Origin: Draconibacterium aestuarii
Lineage (GTDB): Bacteria > Bacteroidota > Bacteroidia > Bacteroidales > Prolixibacteraceae
Reading direction: 5' to 3'
DNA: 64,000 nt
Assembly (NCBI GenBank): GCA_026671195.1
Contig: JAPOHD010000027.1
Coordinates: 496,001-560,000, forward strand
The stretch's first letter is position 1. Every line of letters starts with the position of its first letter. Positions 43,730 through 53,761 of this stretch are shown piece after piece. The notes beneath the pieces were generated by a model. It was given only the letters and a program-made list of their open reading frames with translations, made no database searches and was not told the DNA's origin. The position numbers and the translations under genes were made by a program.

Positions 43730-46528
43730 TTACTTTTCTTTCTCCCGGTTTTCAAGTCGGTATTCATCTTGTTCCTTGCTTTCGCGAATCATGTCTTCTT
43801 TGTTATCCATAACAGGTGTTTCCTCCAATGCTTTCCAGTCAAAGTTTTCATCAAACGGATCGAGTGCTTTTTGCGGCTCGAATATCCGTGCGTCTACCGG
43901 AATTGCTTTGTAAGGAGTAAGATCCGAAGTATTGGTAAAAAAATCGTGCAGATCGTTTGCTCCTGCATCGTATTGATTCAAATAGGGTAGTCCAAGAATA
44001 TTCCAGAATGTTTTAAAAATACTTCCAAAACTGTAATGAACGTGGCTGACATAATCTCTTTTTACCCAGGGCGAAACAAGCATCAAAACACTTCGGTGCG
44101 CATCTACATGGTCGACTCCGTTTTGTGCATCGTCTTCGGTTATTACAATCAACATGTTTTCCCAGTAGGGTGTGTGCGAAAGAAATTCCACAATTCTGCC
44201 AACGGCCAAATCGTTATCGGCCATATAACTTTCGCGGAAAGGATATCCGGCTTCCGGTCGGTCTCCTGCACCGTGGTCATTCGGAATAATCACTGTCATT
44301 AAGGCCGGCATACTGTCTTGTCCGTTCATCCATCTTTCGGTAAACTCTTTTTTAAATTGATCGATCCGGAATTGATCCGGAATAGCTGTATTGTATGTTG
44401 GATATTCTTTTGATGTTCGGTCCCAGATAGGTTGTGGAAGCGGGTAATTTATATAATGCCTGTTTCCCTGGTATTTGAATTTGGCTTCATAAATTGACGG
44501 CTCAAACATAATGCTGAACCCAAAATTATAAAAGTCAATTTCGTTGCGCTCCAGGTGATCCCACATTGATCCGGCCTCATTGTAGTCTTCAGGGTAAATA
44601 GCTCCGGCAGCTCCGTTCATGGCATAAACTCCGGGAGCTTTCGAGTTAAATTCGAAAGAACGATTACCCCCGTAACTTGCGGCCGTGCATGTTTCGCACC
44701 ATTCGTTAGGATAAGTATTTACCAACCAGCGATGCCCGTCGGCAGAAACATCAGAATCGACATAGAAATTATCCGAAATGGCAAAATCATTGGCTATTTT
44801 CAGGTGGTTTACCATTACATCTGCATTTTCAATCGAAGCTGTTTTTTTCCCGTTTCTGAATGAAACCCCTTTCCCGTATCTTGCCAGCATCGGATCTCCT
44901 TTTCCTTTTTCAACCTGCCCAAACACCTCGTCGTAAGTGCGGTTTTCTTTCGAGATAAAAACAATGTGTTTTATCGGACTTACTTTTTCTCCCGGATAAA
45001 GCGGTACCGGATTATTCTTGCGGGTTGCAAATTTTTCAGATGACGCTTTTTCAAAATTGAAGTTGTTTGAAATTACCTTTTTTGTATAATCATTTAACTG
45101 TTCATCTGATGGAATATCCAAAATCTGGACTGTTCCTTTCATCAACGAACCAATGTAACTTCCTTCCGGCCCACGATTAAAAGATTCGCCACCGTTTGGC
45201 CCGCTACCAAAACCTTTGGCATTTGATACAATTAGCTTTTCCCCGTCGTTGCTAACTTCGAGTTTTGCCGGAAACCAACCGGTTGGAATGTAGCCCAGTA
45301 CTTCTAGTTTTTGTGCATCGATGACAGCCACCGCATTAATTCCCGAACAAGCCACGTATAAACGCTGGTTATCGGGAGAAAGTGCGAGCCCAAAAGGAAT
45401 TACTCCCCTGAATTGTTTGATTCGCTCATCAGGTTTCAGATAAATGGTATTTACAACGGTATCTTTTTCTATTGATAGTACCGAAATATTGTCGTTCGTT
45501 CCGTTGGTTACAAATACATAATCGTTGGTGGCTACCAACGAATTGGGACTGGCTCCGCCAACTGCCGGAATACCTTCAACCAGAGCGCCAACGAGATTGC
45601 CGGTTTTGGTTTTTGCAATTACTTTGGGATGGTCGGGATCTTCAATGTTAACCGTAAAAACAGAAAATGCTTTGGGAGAATTCATCTCACCCAAGCCTGG
45701 AATTTTAAGACTGTCGATATCAATGCCTTCCTGCATTTCCTTACTTCCGTAAGCAAAAGTAGGAGATTTCAACGCTTTTTCGGCAATGTTATCTTTGGTA
45801 ATCCCTTCAATTAATTTGTATTGAAACATGCCCACGTTGGCAACATACACTTTCTTTTCATCTGGCGAAAGGCAAATTCCAAACGGGTAACGGCCAACCG
45901 GAACGTTGTGTTCCAAAGTACTTGTTTCGGTATCAATAATCACCATCCTGAATCCAATTTGATCAACGGCATACAGTTTTTTCCCATCTTTCGAGAGGAT
46001 TAAATCACCAATGTAACCATGGGTGTAATCTTCATCTCCCGATTGAAAAGAACAATCGATAAAGCCTTTTTTCTCACCGGTTTTCAGATCGAATATGAAA
46101 ACCTTGTTTTCCTGTCCTCCGGCCACATAAACACTGCTGTTGTCTTTCGAAACGGCCAGCCCCATAAAAACCGAAGCCAGCACACCTTTATCGGTAGCCG
46201 GACCAGGCGGTATTTGCTGAACTTCCGGATTTTCAGAAAGAATGTCTCTGATAATTGTTATAGAGAGCGGACTAGTTCCTGAATTGGCAGTAATTGCAGT
46301 ATTGCCATCCGGACTAAGTGTAAGCCCGTAAGGATGTGGAGCAACGACAATGCTTTTCCCGGCGGGCGTTAAAATTCTGCCGTTGGGGATTACTGTTTCT
46401 CCGGTTTTGTCGATTTCTACAAAACGGTTTCCGGAAGGGGATGTTGTTATCCAAATATCACGGTGGGTATTTGTTTTACATGCGGTTATAACTAGAAGAG
46501 AAATGAGAAAAAGTGCAGTGTTTTTCAT
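43730..46528 (-). CDS. YncE-type propeller fused to alkaline-phosphatase-superfamily phosphoesterase (2), lipoprotein
   Basis: About 932 residues from MKNTALFLISLLVITAC; the open frame reaches 46702 but the lipoprotein signal fixes the start. The acylated cysteine follows LVIT. Propeller blades (YVAGGQENKVFIFDLKTG, KVYVANVGMF) occupy about the first half. The catalytic half has SKENRTYDEVFGQV, VDSDVSADGHRW and ITEDDAQNGVDHVDAHRS, matching the paralogue at 38583-41267. The lipid anchor contrasts with the soluble signal peptide of the other copy. The C-terminal tail is highly charged. Confidence 0.87.
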   Translation of the reverse strand: MKNTALFLISLLVITACKTNTHRDIWITTSPSGNRFVEIDKTGETVIPNGRILTPAGKSIVVAPHPYGLTLSPDGNTAITANSGTSPLSITIIRDILSENPEVQQIPPGPATDKGVLASVFMGLAVSKDNSSVYVAGGQENKVFIFDLKTGEKKGFIDCSFQSGDEDYTHGYIGDLILSKDGKKLYAVDQIGFRMVIIDTETSTLEHNVPVGRYPFGICLSPDEKKVYVANVGMFQYKLIEGITKDNIAEKALKSPTFAYGSKEMQEGIDIDSLKIPGLGEMNSPKAFSVFTVNIEDPDHPKVIAKTKTGNLVGALVEGIPAVGGASPNSLVATNDYVFVTNGTNDNISVLSIEKDTVVNTIYLKPDERIKQFRGVIPFGLALSPDNQRLYVACSGINAVAVIDAQKLEVLGYIPTGWFPAKLEVSNDGEKLIVSNAKGFGSGPNGGESFNRGPEGSYIGSLMKGTVQILDIPSDEQLNDYTKKVISNNFNFEKASSEKFATRKNNPVPLYPGEKVSPIKHIVFISKENRTYDEVFGQVEKGKGDPMLARYGKGVSFRNGKKTASIENADVMVNHLKIANDFAISDNFYVDSDVSADGHRWLVNTYPNEWCETCTAASYGGNRSFEFNSKAPGVYAMNGAAGAIYPEDYNEAGSMWDHLERNEIDFYNFGFSIMFEPSIYEAKFKYQGNRHYINYPLPQPIWDRTSKEYPTYNTAIPDQFRIDQFKKEFTERWMNGQDSMPALMTVIIPNDHGAGDRPEAGYPFRESYMADNDLAVGRIVEFLSHTPYWENMLIVITEDDAQNGVDHVDAHRSVLMLVSPWVKRDYVSHVHYSFGSIFKTFWNILGLPYLNQYDAGANDLHDFFTNTSDLTPYKAIPVDARIFEPQKALDPFDENFDWKALEETPVMDNKEDMIRESKEQDEYRLENREKEK

Positions 46529-46673
46529 GTTGAAAAAAGTTAGAATTGTGTAAAGATATAAATACGATTTGGGAATTACAGGATCATGAGAAAAGGAGCA
46601 AATAATTTTTAGTAAAAGTTTTGTAAAAGATCTGAAATAAGAAGGAAGTGCTTTGATTTCTTTCTTGATAACA

Positions 46674-46735
46674 AAAAGAAAGAGATTTCTTGCCGGTAGC
46701 ATTGCGCTAATTTCGGAACAAAAAATCTCTTTCGA
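46674..46735 (-). terminator. Possible intrinsic terminator after the metallophosphoesterase
   Basis: On the minus strand the arms GAAAGAGATTT and AAATCTCTTTC, with a 34-nt loop, are followed by TTTTTG. It would separate the SusCD-metallophosphoesterase transcript from the downstream phosphoesterase gene; the long loop lowers confidence. Confidence 0.45.
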
Positions 46736-46768
46736 AATATCGTGTTATTTTTTCGAGATATCTCTCGG

Positions 46769-47644
46769 TTAATTTCTGGCTTTTGCATCCCAACCGTAAT
46801 CAACATATTCCCAGTAGAACTGGTCGCCATCGATATTTACTTTGAGGTAGCCTTCCTGAGTTCCATGGTACGGACCGCCCCACCAACTGGCTGAAACTGC
46901 ACCTGCTGTAATAAACTGTACGCCAAGTGCGTTTATTTCTTCGTAAAGATGCTGGTGTCCCTGAAGTACCAATTTTAGGTTTTTATCATTAAACATATCC
47001 CAAATTTCCTTGAAATTGCTAAAAGTATCAGCGTTGGTGTACCTTCCTTGGAGAGCAGGATAATAAACAGATAAAAAAGGGACATGGCAAGAAACCATGA
47101 TAGGTGTCTCCGGGGCAACCTTTGCCAAATCGTTGGCAAGCCATTGTTTTTGGGCGTCGTCTACTACCGAATTCGACGTGTTTAATACAATAAAGTGCCA
47201 GCCTTTGTGATCATACGAGTAATAACTTTTAGAAATGTATTTTTCAAACATTCCTTCGTTGTGCAAAGGATCAGTTTCTTCGCAGCCAAAAAATCGGTCG
47301 TGGTTCCCGATTGATACATAGTAATCAATACCTGCATTTGTAATTATTTCAGCATAACGCTGATATAATTTGTGGGCAGTTTCGGCATCTTTCCCTAAAA
47401 CGTCGATATCTACATTGTCGCCACCTGTAAGAATAAAATCAACCTTTTGTTTTTTTGCGCTCGCAATGGCTTTGTCTATTCCCTGAAATCCTCCATGGGT
47501 TTTTTCAAATTCGCTTTTGTTGAGATGAATGTCTGTAAAAAAAGCAAAACTGAATTTTTCTTTTTCCTTTTCGGTACCATTGGCAAGAACGAAGCTTGCA
47601 GAGAGAAATACAATTAGAATTGTTAAAAATGTTTTGTTAATCAT
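46769..47644 (-). CDS. Secreted calcineurin-like metallophosphoesterase
   Basis: 291 residues with a signal peptide (MINKTFLTILIVFLSASFVLA). The dinuclear metal motifs are all present: FFTDIH (D38, H40), GGDNVD (D76), GNHDRF (N114, H115), SCHVPF and GHQH. The length and order fit periplasmic phosphodiesterase/phosphatase members of the family. It is encoded after the SusCD and lipoprotein genes and before two further phosphoesterases, which points to phosphorylated substrates for the locus. Confidence 0.92.
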   Translation of the reverse strand: MINKTFLTILIVFLSASFVLANGTEKEKEKFSFAFFTDIHLNKSEFEKTHGGFQGIDKAIASAKKQKVDFILTGGDNVDIDVLGKDAETAHKLYQRYAEIITNAGIDYYVSIGNHDRFFGCEETDPLHNEGMFEKYISKSYYSYDHKGWHFIVLNTSNSVVDDAQKQWLANDLAKVAPETPIMVSCHVPFLSVYYPALQGRYTNADTFSNFKEIWDMFNDKNLKLVLQGHQHLYEEINALGVQFITAGAVSASWWGGPYHGTQEGYLKVNIDGDQFYWEYVDYGWDAKARN

Positions 47645-47659
47645 GTTTTCATGTTTTTA

Positions 47660-47687
47660 AAAGAAGCCCGGGAATAATCCCAGGCTT
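47660..47687 (-). terminator. Hairpin after the SusE-position lipoprotein
   Basis: AAGCCCGGGA (47664-47673) and TCCCAGGCTT (47678-47687) pair with one mismatch around a 4-nt loop; the minus strand continues CTTTTAAAA. It may be a partial terminator inside the operon, reducing expression of the downstream phosphoesterases. Confidence 0.6.
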
Positions 47688-47731
47688 AAAAATAACCAAA
47701 TAAAATCTATGAATTTTAAAGTCTCATTATA

Positions 47732-48505
47732 CTATTTATAAAATTTCAATGGATAAGATGATCCGTAACCTTCAAATGCCGCATTAAAAGTTAGTTCAAA
47801 GGTATTCAGATCATATGTCCCGGCAGAACCTGCTGAGTATTTCATATTGTAACCCCATGATGAAAAGGAGACATCTTCAAGAAGTGTAACTGATCCAACA
47901 AATGTTGAAGGATCAGGTTCTCCCAGTTCCAATTTAAGAACCATCGGAGCGCTTGAATCATTCCAGAAATTAGTTGCAATTGTAATGTGATTGCAATCTA
48001 CTTTCTCCGCAGAAACATTAGACGGGCTATAGCTCGGGTATGGAACATCCAGACAATTTACGCCTTCACCCGACCAAAAATCAGCAAGGCAGCTAATGTC
48101 GGGCATGTTAGGGTCTTGCTCAATACTAATAGTCCAGTCTGCAGAAGCTCCCGAAGCAGCTGTTATGCGGTACTTCCCCGGTTGTGAGAAATCTCCGAAA
48201 CCTCCAAATTCAGCAGCTCCGTCAAGTGGAGTAATCGTACATCCGGCTTCCACCCTTACGCTAGCCCAAATGTTATCCATAGGCATAAAAGTGCTAACCC
48301 AAATTGTTGCGGTGCGGTTGTCTGTGTCTATCTCTTCAAGCGAATTGGCAAAAGCACTAAATAGCCCGGTTTCGCCCATTACTCCAACACTAATACTTAT
48401 TAAATTGGGTTGATCCGGTACTTCTTCAACTTCAACATCAACCGGTTGCATACAGCCTGTAATCATTACAAAAACAAACAAGCTTATTATTGAAATATAT
48501 TTCAT
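47732..48505 (-). CDS. Surface lipoprotein in SusE position (DUF5018-like N-terminal part)
   Basis: 257 residues. The signal peptide MKYISIISLFVFVMITGC ends in a lipobox. About residues 30-130 (SISVGVMGETGLFSAFANSL to WTISIEQD) resemble the Ig-like DUF5018 segment common in Bacteroidota surface lipoproteins. The rest, with YSPSNVSAEKVDCNHITIATNFWND, is beta-rich and may bind ligand. It is third after susC and susD, in the place of a surface ligand-binding lipoprotein. Confidence 0.7.
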   Translation of the reverse strand: MKYISIISLFVFVMITGCMQPVDVEVEEVPDQPNLISISVGVMGETGLFSAFANSLEEIDTDNRTATIWVSTFMPMDNIWASVRVEAGCTITPLDGAAEFGGFGDFSQPGKYRITAASGASADWTISIEQDPNMPDISCLADFWSGEGVNCLDVPYPSYSPSNVSAEKVDCNHITIATNFWNDSSAPMVLKLELGEPDPSTFVGSVTLLEDVSFSSWGYNMKYSAGSAGTYDLNTFELTFNAAFEGYGSSYPLKFYK

Positions 48506-48530
48506 GATTCTTTTTTTTTTTTATTCAAGA

Positions 48531-50291
48531 TTAATTCCATCCAAATAGTTGCTCCAGATTAGGATTTAAAAGTATCTCGCTGGTAGGTATAGGTCGGTAA
48601 TACAGTTTCGGCTCTGCAAATGTTCCGATATTTCCCTGTTCCAGTTTGAGCATGATGTGCCCTGATTTCCCATATTCAAGGAATAGTGATACATTGCTGT
48701 CATCAGATAAATAAACAGTTGTTTCAGAAGGTAAATCTACGGGCATATTTGAACCATCATCGCTTATGAAATAATCAGGTACTCCGTCGCCGGTTACATC
48801 AACCAAACCGGTTGATGGCACATAAATACCACGTTGTGGTTTCTCAAATAATTTACCAATTTTCCAGCGCATCATGTCAGTGTATCGAAATCCTTCTGCA
48901 AAAAGTTCTACGCGTCTTTCCCTGCGAATTTCCAGGATTTCGGCTTTTTGAGCCGAAGTAACATTGGGATAAAGTTCTTCCTGAACAGGATCCACAGGTG
49001 GATTCATTTTCAAATGTGCTACTCCAACCCGATCGCGAAGAAGATTAACGGTTTTATCCAAATCTTCCTGAGTTAACTGACCCAATTCTGCTTTTGCTTC
49101 GGCATAAATCAACAGAACTTCGGCATACCTGTAAAGCGGAAGGTCAGTGTGAACTGTTGCATAACCATCCCAGTGCGTGCTTCTTTCTTTTGGCATAAAT
49201 TTTATTTGGGCATATCCTCCGGTTTTGTTGATAGCCAGTTTGTGTGGATTTCCCGTCTCAGGTAAAGTATAACCGGGGTAAAACAATGACTGTTTCATAC
49301 GGGGATCGCGATTGGTGAAAGCATCATTTAGTTCAAGGGTCTGTGTTTCACTGGTAGTCATAAACGCTCCATCCGATTTTACGTACGAATCAGCCATTGA
49401 GCGGCTTATCCCATTTTCGAACTCAAGTACCAATTCAGCTCCGTGTTCGCGTTTGTCATCCTCGTAATCAATATACATGATAATCTCAGGACTGGATTCT
49501 AGATTCGTACCTCCATTAAAAAGGTCGCTGTAAGCTTCATCAATATTACCGGTATGAATACTGAATTTACCCGATTCCATAACTGCGGTGGCTGCTTCAA
49601 TTGCTTTGTTATAAAAGTAAGCAGGTTGTTTGGTGACATGTAAATCTGTTTCTCCTGCGTGGTATTGACGATATGTTCCTTCATACAGGCAATAACGAGC
49701 AAGTTCAGTGTAAGCAGCCCATTTCGAAAGAAGTGTTTTTTTGCTCTCATCTTTTAAATGAGCGGTAGCCATTTCAAGATCATTAATTATTGAATCAACA
49801 ACCATTTCCCGGGTGTCGCGGGGCTTATATAGATCTTCATCGGTGGTTTCCAATACCGTTGAGTACCAGGGAACATCGCTGTAGGTTTGTACTTTTTCGA
49901 TATAATCTTTGGCTCTGGCAAAATGTCCCATGGCTGCATATCTTTTCTTCTCATCTTCATCGCCATCAGCATTGCTGTAATTGCCAAGGAAATAATTTAT
50001 AGAGCGAAGACGACTCCATGCGCTTTTACCCCAGCCTCCATAATTATCGGCTGTTACAGATCCCAACATCAAACCTCTCATACTTCCTTTCTCAATTGTA
50101 GTGTTATCCGAAGGGCGATCCCAGTAGGTAGTTCCCCAATAATCATAAAATTGGTAAGTGTATGTTTTAAGGTCGGTTATGTTATTAAAAAAGTTTTTTT
50201 CGGTAATGTTTGTTTGTGGGAATCGATCTAAATGTTCGTCGTTGCAGGCGAAAAATAGGGCCACAATGAATATTAAATATATCTTTTTCAT
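48531..50291 (-). CDS. SusD/RagB-family outer-membrane lipoprotein (third)
   Basis: 586 residues. MKKIYLIFIVALFFAC gives the acylated cysteine at residue 16, and NDEHLDRFPQTNITEKNFFNN is a typical SusD N-terminus. LPLYRYAEVLLIYAEAKAELG and ILEIRRERRVELFAEGFRYTDMMRW are conserved C-terminal SusD segments. It starts 13 nt after the partner susC stop. Confidence 0.93.
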   Translation of the reverse strand: MKKIYLIFIVALFFACNDEHLDRFPQTNITEKNFFNNITDLKTYTYQFYDYWGTTYWDRPSDNTTIEKGSMRGLMLGSVTADNYGGWGKSAWSRLRSINYFLGNYSNADGDEDEKKRYAAMGHFARAKDYIEKVQTYSDVPWYSTVLETTDEDLYKPRDTREMVVDSIINDLEMATAHLKDESKKTLLSKWAAYTELARYCLYEGTYRQYHAGETDLHVTKQPAYFYNKAIEAATAVMESGKFSIHTGNIDEAYSDLFNGGTNLESSPEIIMYIDYEDDKREHGAELVLEFENGISRSMADSYVKSDGAFMTTSETQTLELNDAFTNRDPRMKQSLFYPGYTLPETGNPHKLAINKTGGYAQIKFMPKERSTHWDGYATVHTDLPLYRYAEVLLIYAEAKAELGQLTQEDLDKTVNLLRDRVGVAHLKMNPPVDPVQEELYPNVTSAQKAEILEIRRERRVELFAEGFRYTDMMRWKIGKLFEKPQRGIYVPSTGLVDVTGDGVPDYFISDDGSNMPVDLPSETTVYLSDDSNVSLFLEYGKSGHIMLKLEQGNIGTFAEPKLYYRPIPTSEILLNPNLEQLFGWN

Positions 50292-50304
50292 TTTAATTAT
50301 CGAT

Positions 50305-53300
50305 TTAGAATTTTACACTAAAACCACATGAAAGTAATTTCTGCATTGGATAACTTCCCATTGACTCGGGATCAATGTTTGGATTCTTAATTCCGGTAAA
50401 TGTTACCAGATTTTCGCCGGTTACAAAAACACGTAACTGATTAATGTTTATTTTTTCGGTTAAATGAGAAGGCAGCGAATAACCAAGTGTAATATTTTTT
50501 AGGCGCAAGTACCAGGCGTTTTGCAAGTATCTGGTATTGGGGCGAAGCATCTCTGCTCCACTCCACCACGATGCAGCATATCCTTTTAGTCGTGGTAAAT
50601 ATGCATCGGTGTTTTCAGGAGTCCATGAGTTTTCATACTGGTAGGTTTGTAAGTTTGTCCATGGGCTGGCATTAAGTCCCCAAAACAGCTGACTTGTTGG
50701 GTACCAGTCTTTTTTTAGTACTCCTTGCCAGAACATACTTGCATCAAAACCTTTCCAGTCGAAGTTTGCCCGAAACCCAGTAGTGTACCTTGGTCTGCTG
50801 TTACCAATTTTTCGCTGATCCTGCATGTCGTTAATTGTTTGTGCCGACCGGATTAAACCGTCACCGTTTAAATCCTTAAACTTGATATCTCCCGCACCAG
50901 GTGGAACTTTATCTGGATAGGTCCAGAAAGAAGATTGGTTGGCATGGTCGGCTATTTCTTCAGCAGATTGGAATAAACCCTCAACTTCAAATCCCCAGAT
51001 GGTTCCAACTTCATACCCAACATAGTAATCGCTGAGTTTTCCGTTTGGATTATCAAAAGCGGTGATCCAGGTGCGGCTATCAGCAAGCGTAAAACCAACG
51101 TTATAATTGAATTGATCATTTAGTAATTTAAAATTGTCTTTCCATCCAAGAATAAATTCCCAGCCTTTGGTAATTAAGTCAGCGGCATTTTCTTTGGGCT
51201 CCGAGGTGCCTAAAACTCCTGGTAGTTGTTTCGATTTTGTAAGCATGTCCAAAGTGGCCCGCTCGTAATAATCGAACGATCCTGTTAACCGGTTTTTTAT
51301 ACATCCGAAATCGATACCGAAATTGGTTGTTTGTACGGTTTCCCAGGTAAGTGAACCTGAAACAATGGCAGGTGCATAAATGGTCGTTTGCTGATCATGT
51401 GTGTTCCCAGACAGGATTGAGGAGGTTTTGCCATTGCCCATTGTAGGTAAATAGGCATAGGCACCAACACTTTGGTTACCCAGACTACCATACGAGAATC
51501 GTGGTTTAAACGAAGTAATGTAATTGTTGATATTTTCAAACCATCCTTCATTTGCAATATTCCACCCCAGTGAGATTGAAGGAAAGAATCCAAAACGGTC
51601 ATCTTTTGGGAAACGCGATGTTCCATCGTATCGTCCGTTTATTTCAACCAAATATTTGCTGTTGTAATCGTAACTAAAGCGGAAGAAACCACTGCGTGTT
51701 GCCCAATCGGTTATATACTCTGAAACCTCTCGGTCTCCTGTTGCCAGGTCGATACTGGGTACACTTGGGCTTATCAGGTCTTTTCGGTATGCACTGAATC
51801 CTTCGTCGTAATAATATTCCTGATTGTAACCAACCAGGAGATGCAGGTTGTGGTTGGAAAAACTTTTATTTATATCGGCATAAATGTCATATACATTTCT
51901 GCGATCGTCGTAAGCCTTGCGGCGTGCATCTAAAACAGGATGCTCGGTTTTTATAACTTCCGGACCGGTCTTGTATTCAATAGGCAACCAATATGAACGT
52001 TCTGTCCAGTTTCCACGCATAAAACTAACCTTGCCGGTAATGGTTAATAAGTCTTCCCAAAATGATGCTTTGCCGGAAAATGATGTCATAAATCTCGAAT
52101 TGTATGACTGTGTGCGGCCTCCTGTTGTAGCAGCTCCAAATAACCTTGCCCCATCTTGTGTCCATGAACCGTCGGGATTTTGGATGACTCCGGTTGTTGA
52201 GTAATTGTAAAGACCACCAATGTTAAACCCTTGCGATGGATTGTCAAGGTCGTCGTAGCTGTACGAAGAATTATTTGATAAAGTAAACCAGTCTGTTACG
52301 TCGAAATCAAACTTGGTTCTCATGTTGTATTTGCTGTACTGGTCGTTACCGTATTTAAATACACCATTGTCCTTCGAATATCCTCCCGACATATAATAGC
52401 TAACCTTGTCATTTCTTCCTGATACTGCAAGATTATGTGTTTGCGAAAGCGCATTCTTTTTAATGGCTTCCTGGTACCAGTTTGTCCTTCCTGCGTAAAG
52501 ATAATACTGAGGATTTTGAGGATTCAGCATCGATTCTGTTCCTTCGTCGGCCATTTGTTTTAACAAGTCCCAGTCATCCACTAAATTATACCACGCTCCG
52601 GTACCCTCTTGCCTCCATTGCATTACCGTATAAGGATTCAGCTCAAACTCAGGAATTATTGTCGGATTTTTAAATGAAACGTTCATGTTATAGGAGACTT
52701 GCAATTTGCCAGATTCAGCCTCTTTGGTTGTAACCAAAATAACTCCAAATGCTGCGCGGGCTCCGTAAATAGAAGCCGATGCAGCATCCATTAACGTAGA
52801 AACACTTGCCACATCACTTGGATTAAGCTCCATAAACTGATAGATATCTGATGGTACCCCGTCGATAATGATTAAAGGTTCGCCACCCGATAATGATTCA
52901 ACTCCCCTGATATTAAGGTCGGGAACTGTTTTAGCCTGCCCACTACTGTAGGTAATGTTTAGGTTTGGAATGGCACCCTGCAGCGCTTTTACGGGGTCTG
53001 TTACAACCCTTTTTTCAAGTTCTTCCGACGAAATTTGTTGGACGGCTCCGGTCAGATTTTGTTTTTTCTTGGTTCCGTAACCAACCACCACAACTTCATC
53101 AAGTCCGGTTGTTTCATCTTTCATCGAAATATTAATGGAAGTTTTTCCATTAATATCAATTTCCTGTGATTTCATTCCAATAAACGAAAAAACAAGAGTT
53201 CCGTTTGATGGCGCAGATATATTGAATTGGCCATCAACATTAGTTACTGTTCCGGAAGATGTTCCTTTTATAACAACGGAAACACCCGGCAGTGCTTTGT

Positions 53301-53445
53301 TGTCGTTTTCGGAAATAACTTGTCCCCGGATTTTTACGTCCTGTGCATTTGAAAAAAACACCGGGAATAATAAAGAAATCAAAACCAAGAGCCATTTGGA
53401 ATTGCTTTGGTTTCTTTTCAGTTGGTTTGTTTTGTACTTCTTCAT
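50305..53445 (-). CDS. SusC/RagA-family TonB-dependent transporter (phosphatase locus)
   Basis: 1046 residues. A charged N-terminal extension precedes the signal segment (WLLVLISLLFPVFFSNA). A carboxypeptidase-D-like domain (VKIRGQVISENDNKALPGV), the plug (DEVVVVGYGTKKKQNLTGAV, AASIYGARAAFGVILVTTK) and the barrel ending LLSCGFSVKF follow. There is no STN domain, so control by sigma/anti-sigma is not expected; a divergent TetR gene and palindromic site lie upstream instead. It is the first gene of the phosphatase-rich operon. Confidence 0.94.
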   Translation of the reverse strand: MKKYKTNQLKRNQSNSKWLLVLISLLFPVFFSNAQDVKIRGQVISENDNKALPGVSVVIKGTSSGTVTNVDGQFNISAPSNGTLVFSFIGMKSQEIDINGKTSINISMKDETTGLDEVVVVGYGTKKKQNLTGAVQQISSEELEKRVVTDPVKALQGAIPNLNITYSSGQAKTVPDLNIRGVESLSGGEPLIIIDGVPSDIYQFMELNPSDVASVSTLMDAASASIYGARAAFGVILVTTKEAESGKLQVSYNMNVSFKNPTIIPEFELNPYTVMQWRQEGTGAWYNLVDDWDLLKQMADEGTESMLNPQNPQYYLYAGRTNWYQEAIKKNALSQTHNLAVSGRNDKVSYYMSGGYSKDNGVFKYGNDQYSKYNMRTKFDFDVTDWFTLSNNSSYSYDDLDNPSQGFNIGGLYNYSTTGVIQNPDGSWTQDGARLFGAATTGGRTQSYNSRFMTSFSGKASFWEDLLTITGKVSFMRGNWTERSYWLPIEYKTGPEVIKTEHPVLDARRKAYDDRRNVYDIYADINKSFSNHNLHLLVGYNQEYYYDEGFSAYRKDLISPSVPSIDLATGDREVSEYITDWATRSGFFRFSYDYNSKYLVEINGRYDGTSRFPKDDRFGFFPSISLGWNIANEGWFENINNYITSFKPRFSYGSLGNQSVGAYAYLPTMGNGKTSSILSGNTHDQQTTIYAPAIVSGSLTWETVQTTNFGIDFGCIKNRLTGSFDYYERATLDMLTKSKQLPGVLGTSEPKENAADLITKGWEFILGWKDNFKLLNDQFNYNVGFTLADSRTWITAFDNPNGKLSDYYVGYEVGTIWGFEVEGLFQSAEEIADHANQSSFWTYPDKVPPGAGDIKFKDLNGDGLIRSAQTINDMQDQRKIGNSRPRYTTGFRANFDWKGFDASMFWQGVLKKDWYPTSQLFWGLNASPWTNLQTYQYENSWTPENTDAYLPRLKGYAASWWSGAEMLRPNTRYLQNAWYLRLKNITLGYSLPSHLTEKININQLRVFVTGENLVTFTGIKNPNIDPESMGSYPMQKLLSCGFSVKF

Positions 53446-53761
53446 AAAGAGTTTTGATTTTAATTCGACAAAGATTGTGTCATTTGATTTTAATTTAGTT
53501 ATAGATTGATTAAAAGATAATTACAAAACGGTTAAATAGATTGATTGAATATTTAGTTAATAAAAACAAACATAAATAATAAATATTTTAAAAACAAAAT
53601 TGTTTGAATATTCATTCAAACTAAAATTTGGAATATGGGAAACGTTTATGTAGATTTACATTAAGAACGATACAACTCAACAACGGCTGTAATTTTATAA
53701 TTCTTTCAGTAATGGCTTGTTCGTGAAGCTGAGTGAAATTACAGTACACAATTAATTACTT
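53446..53761. other. Divergent regulatory gap between susC and the TetR gene
   Basis: 316 nt, very AT-rich, no gene. It contains the palindrome at 53602-53621. A near -7 element for susC (minus strand AATCTTTG at 53469-53476, one base from TAnnTTTG) lies 24 nt before the susC start. Confidence 0.6.
53602..53621. promoter_or_regulatory. Candidate TetR-family operator
   Basis: GTTTGAAT ATTC ATTCAAAC is a perfect 8-bp inverted repeat with a 4-bp centre, a size and base composition usual for TetR-family operators. It lies 140 nt before the TetR-type gene and 157 nt before susC. Confidence 0.6.
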
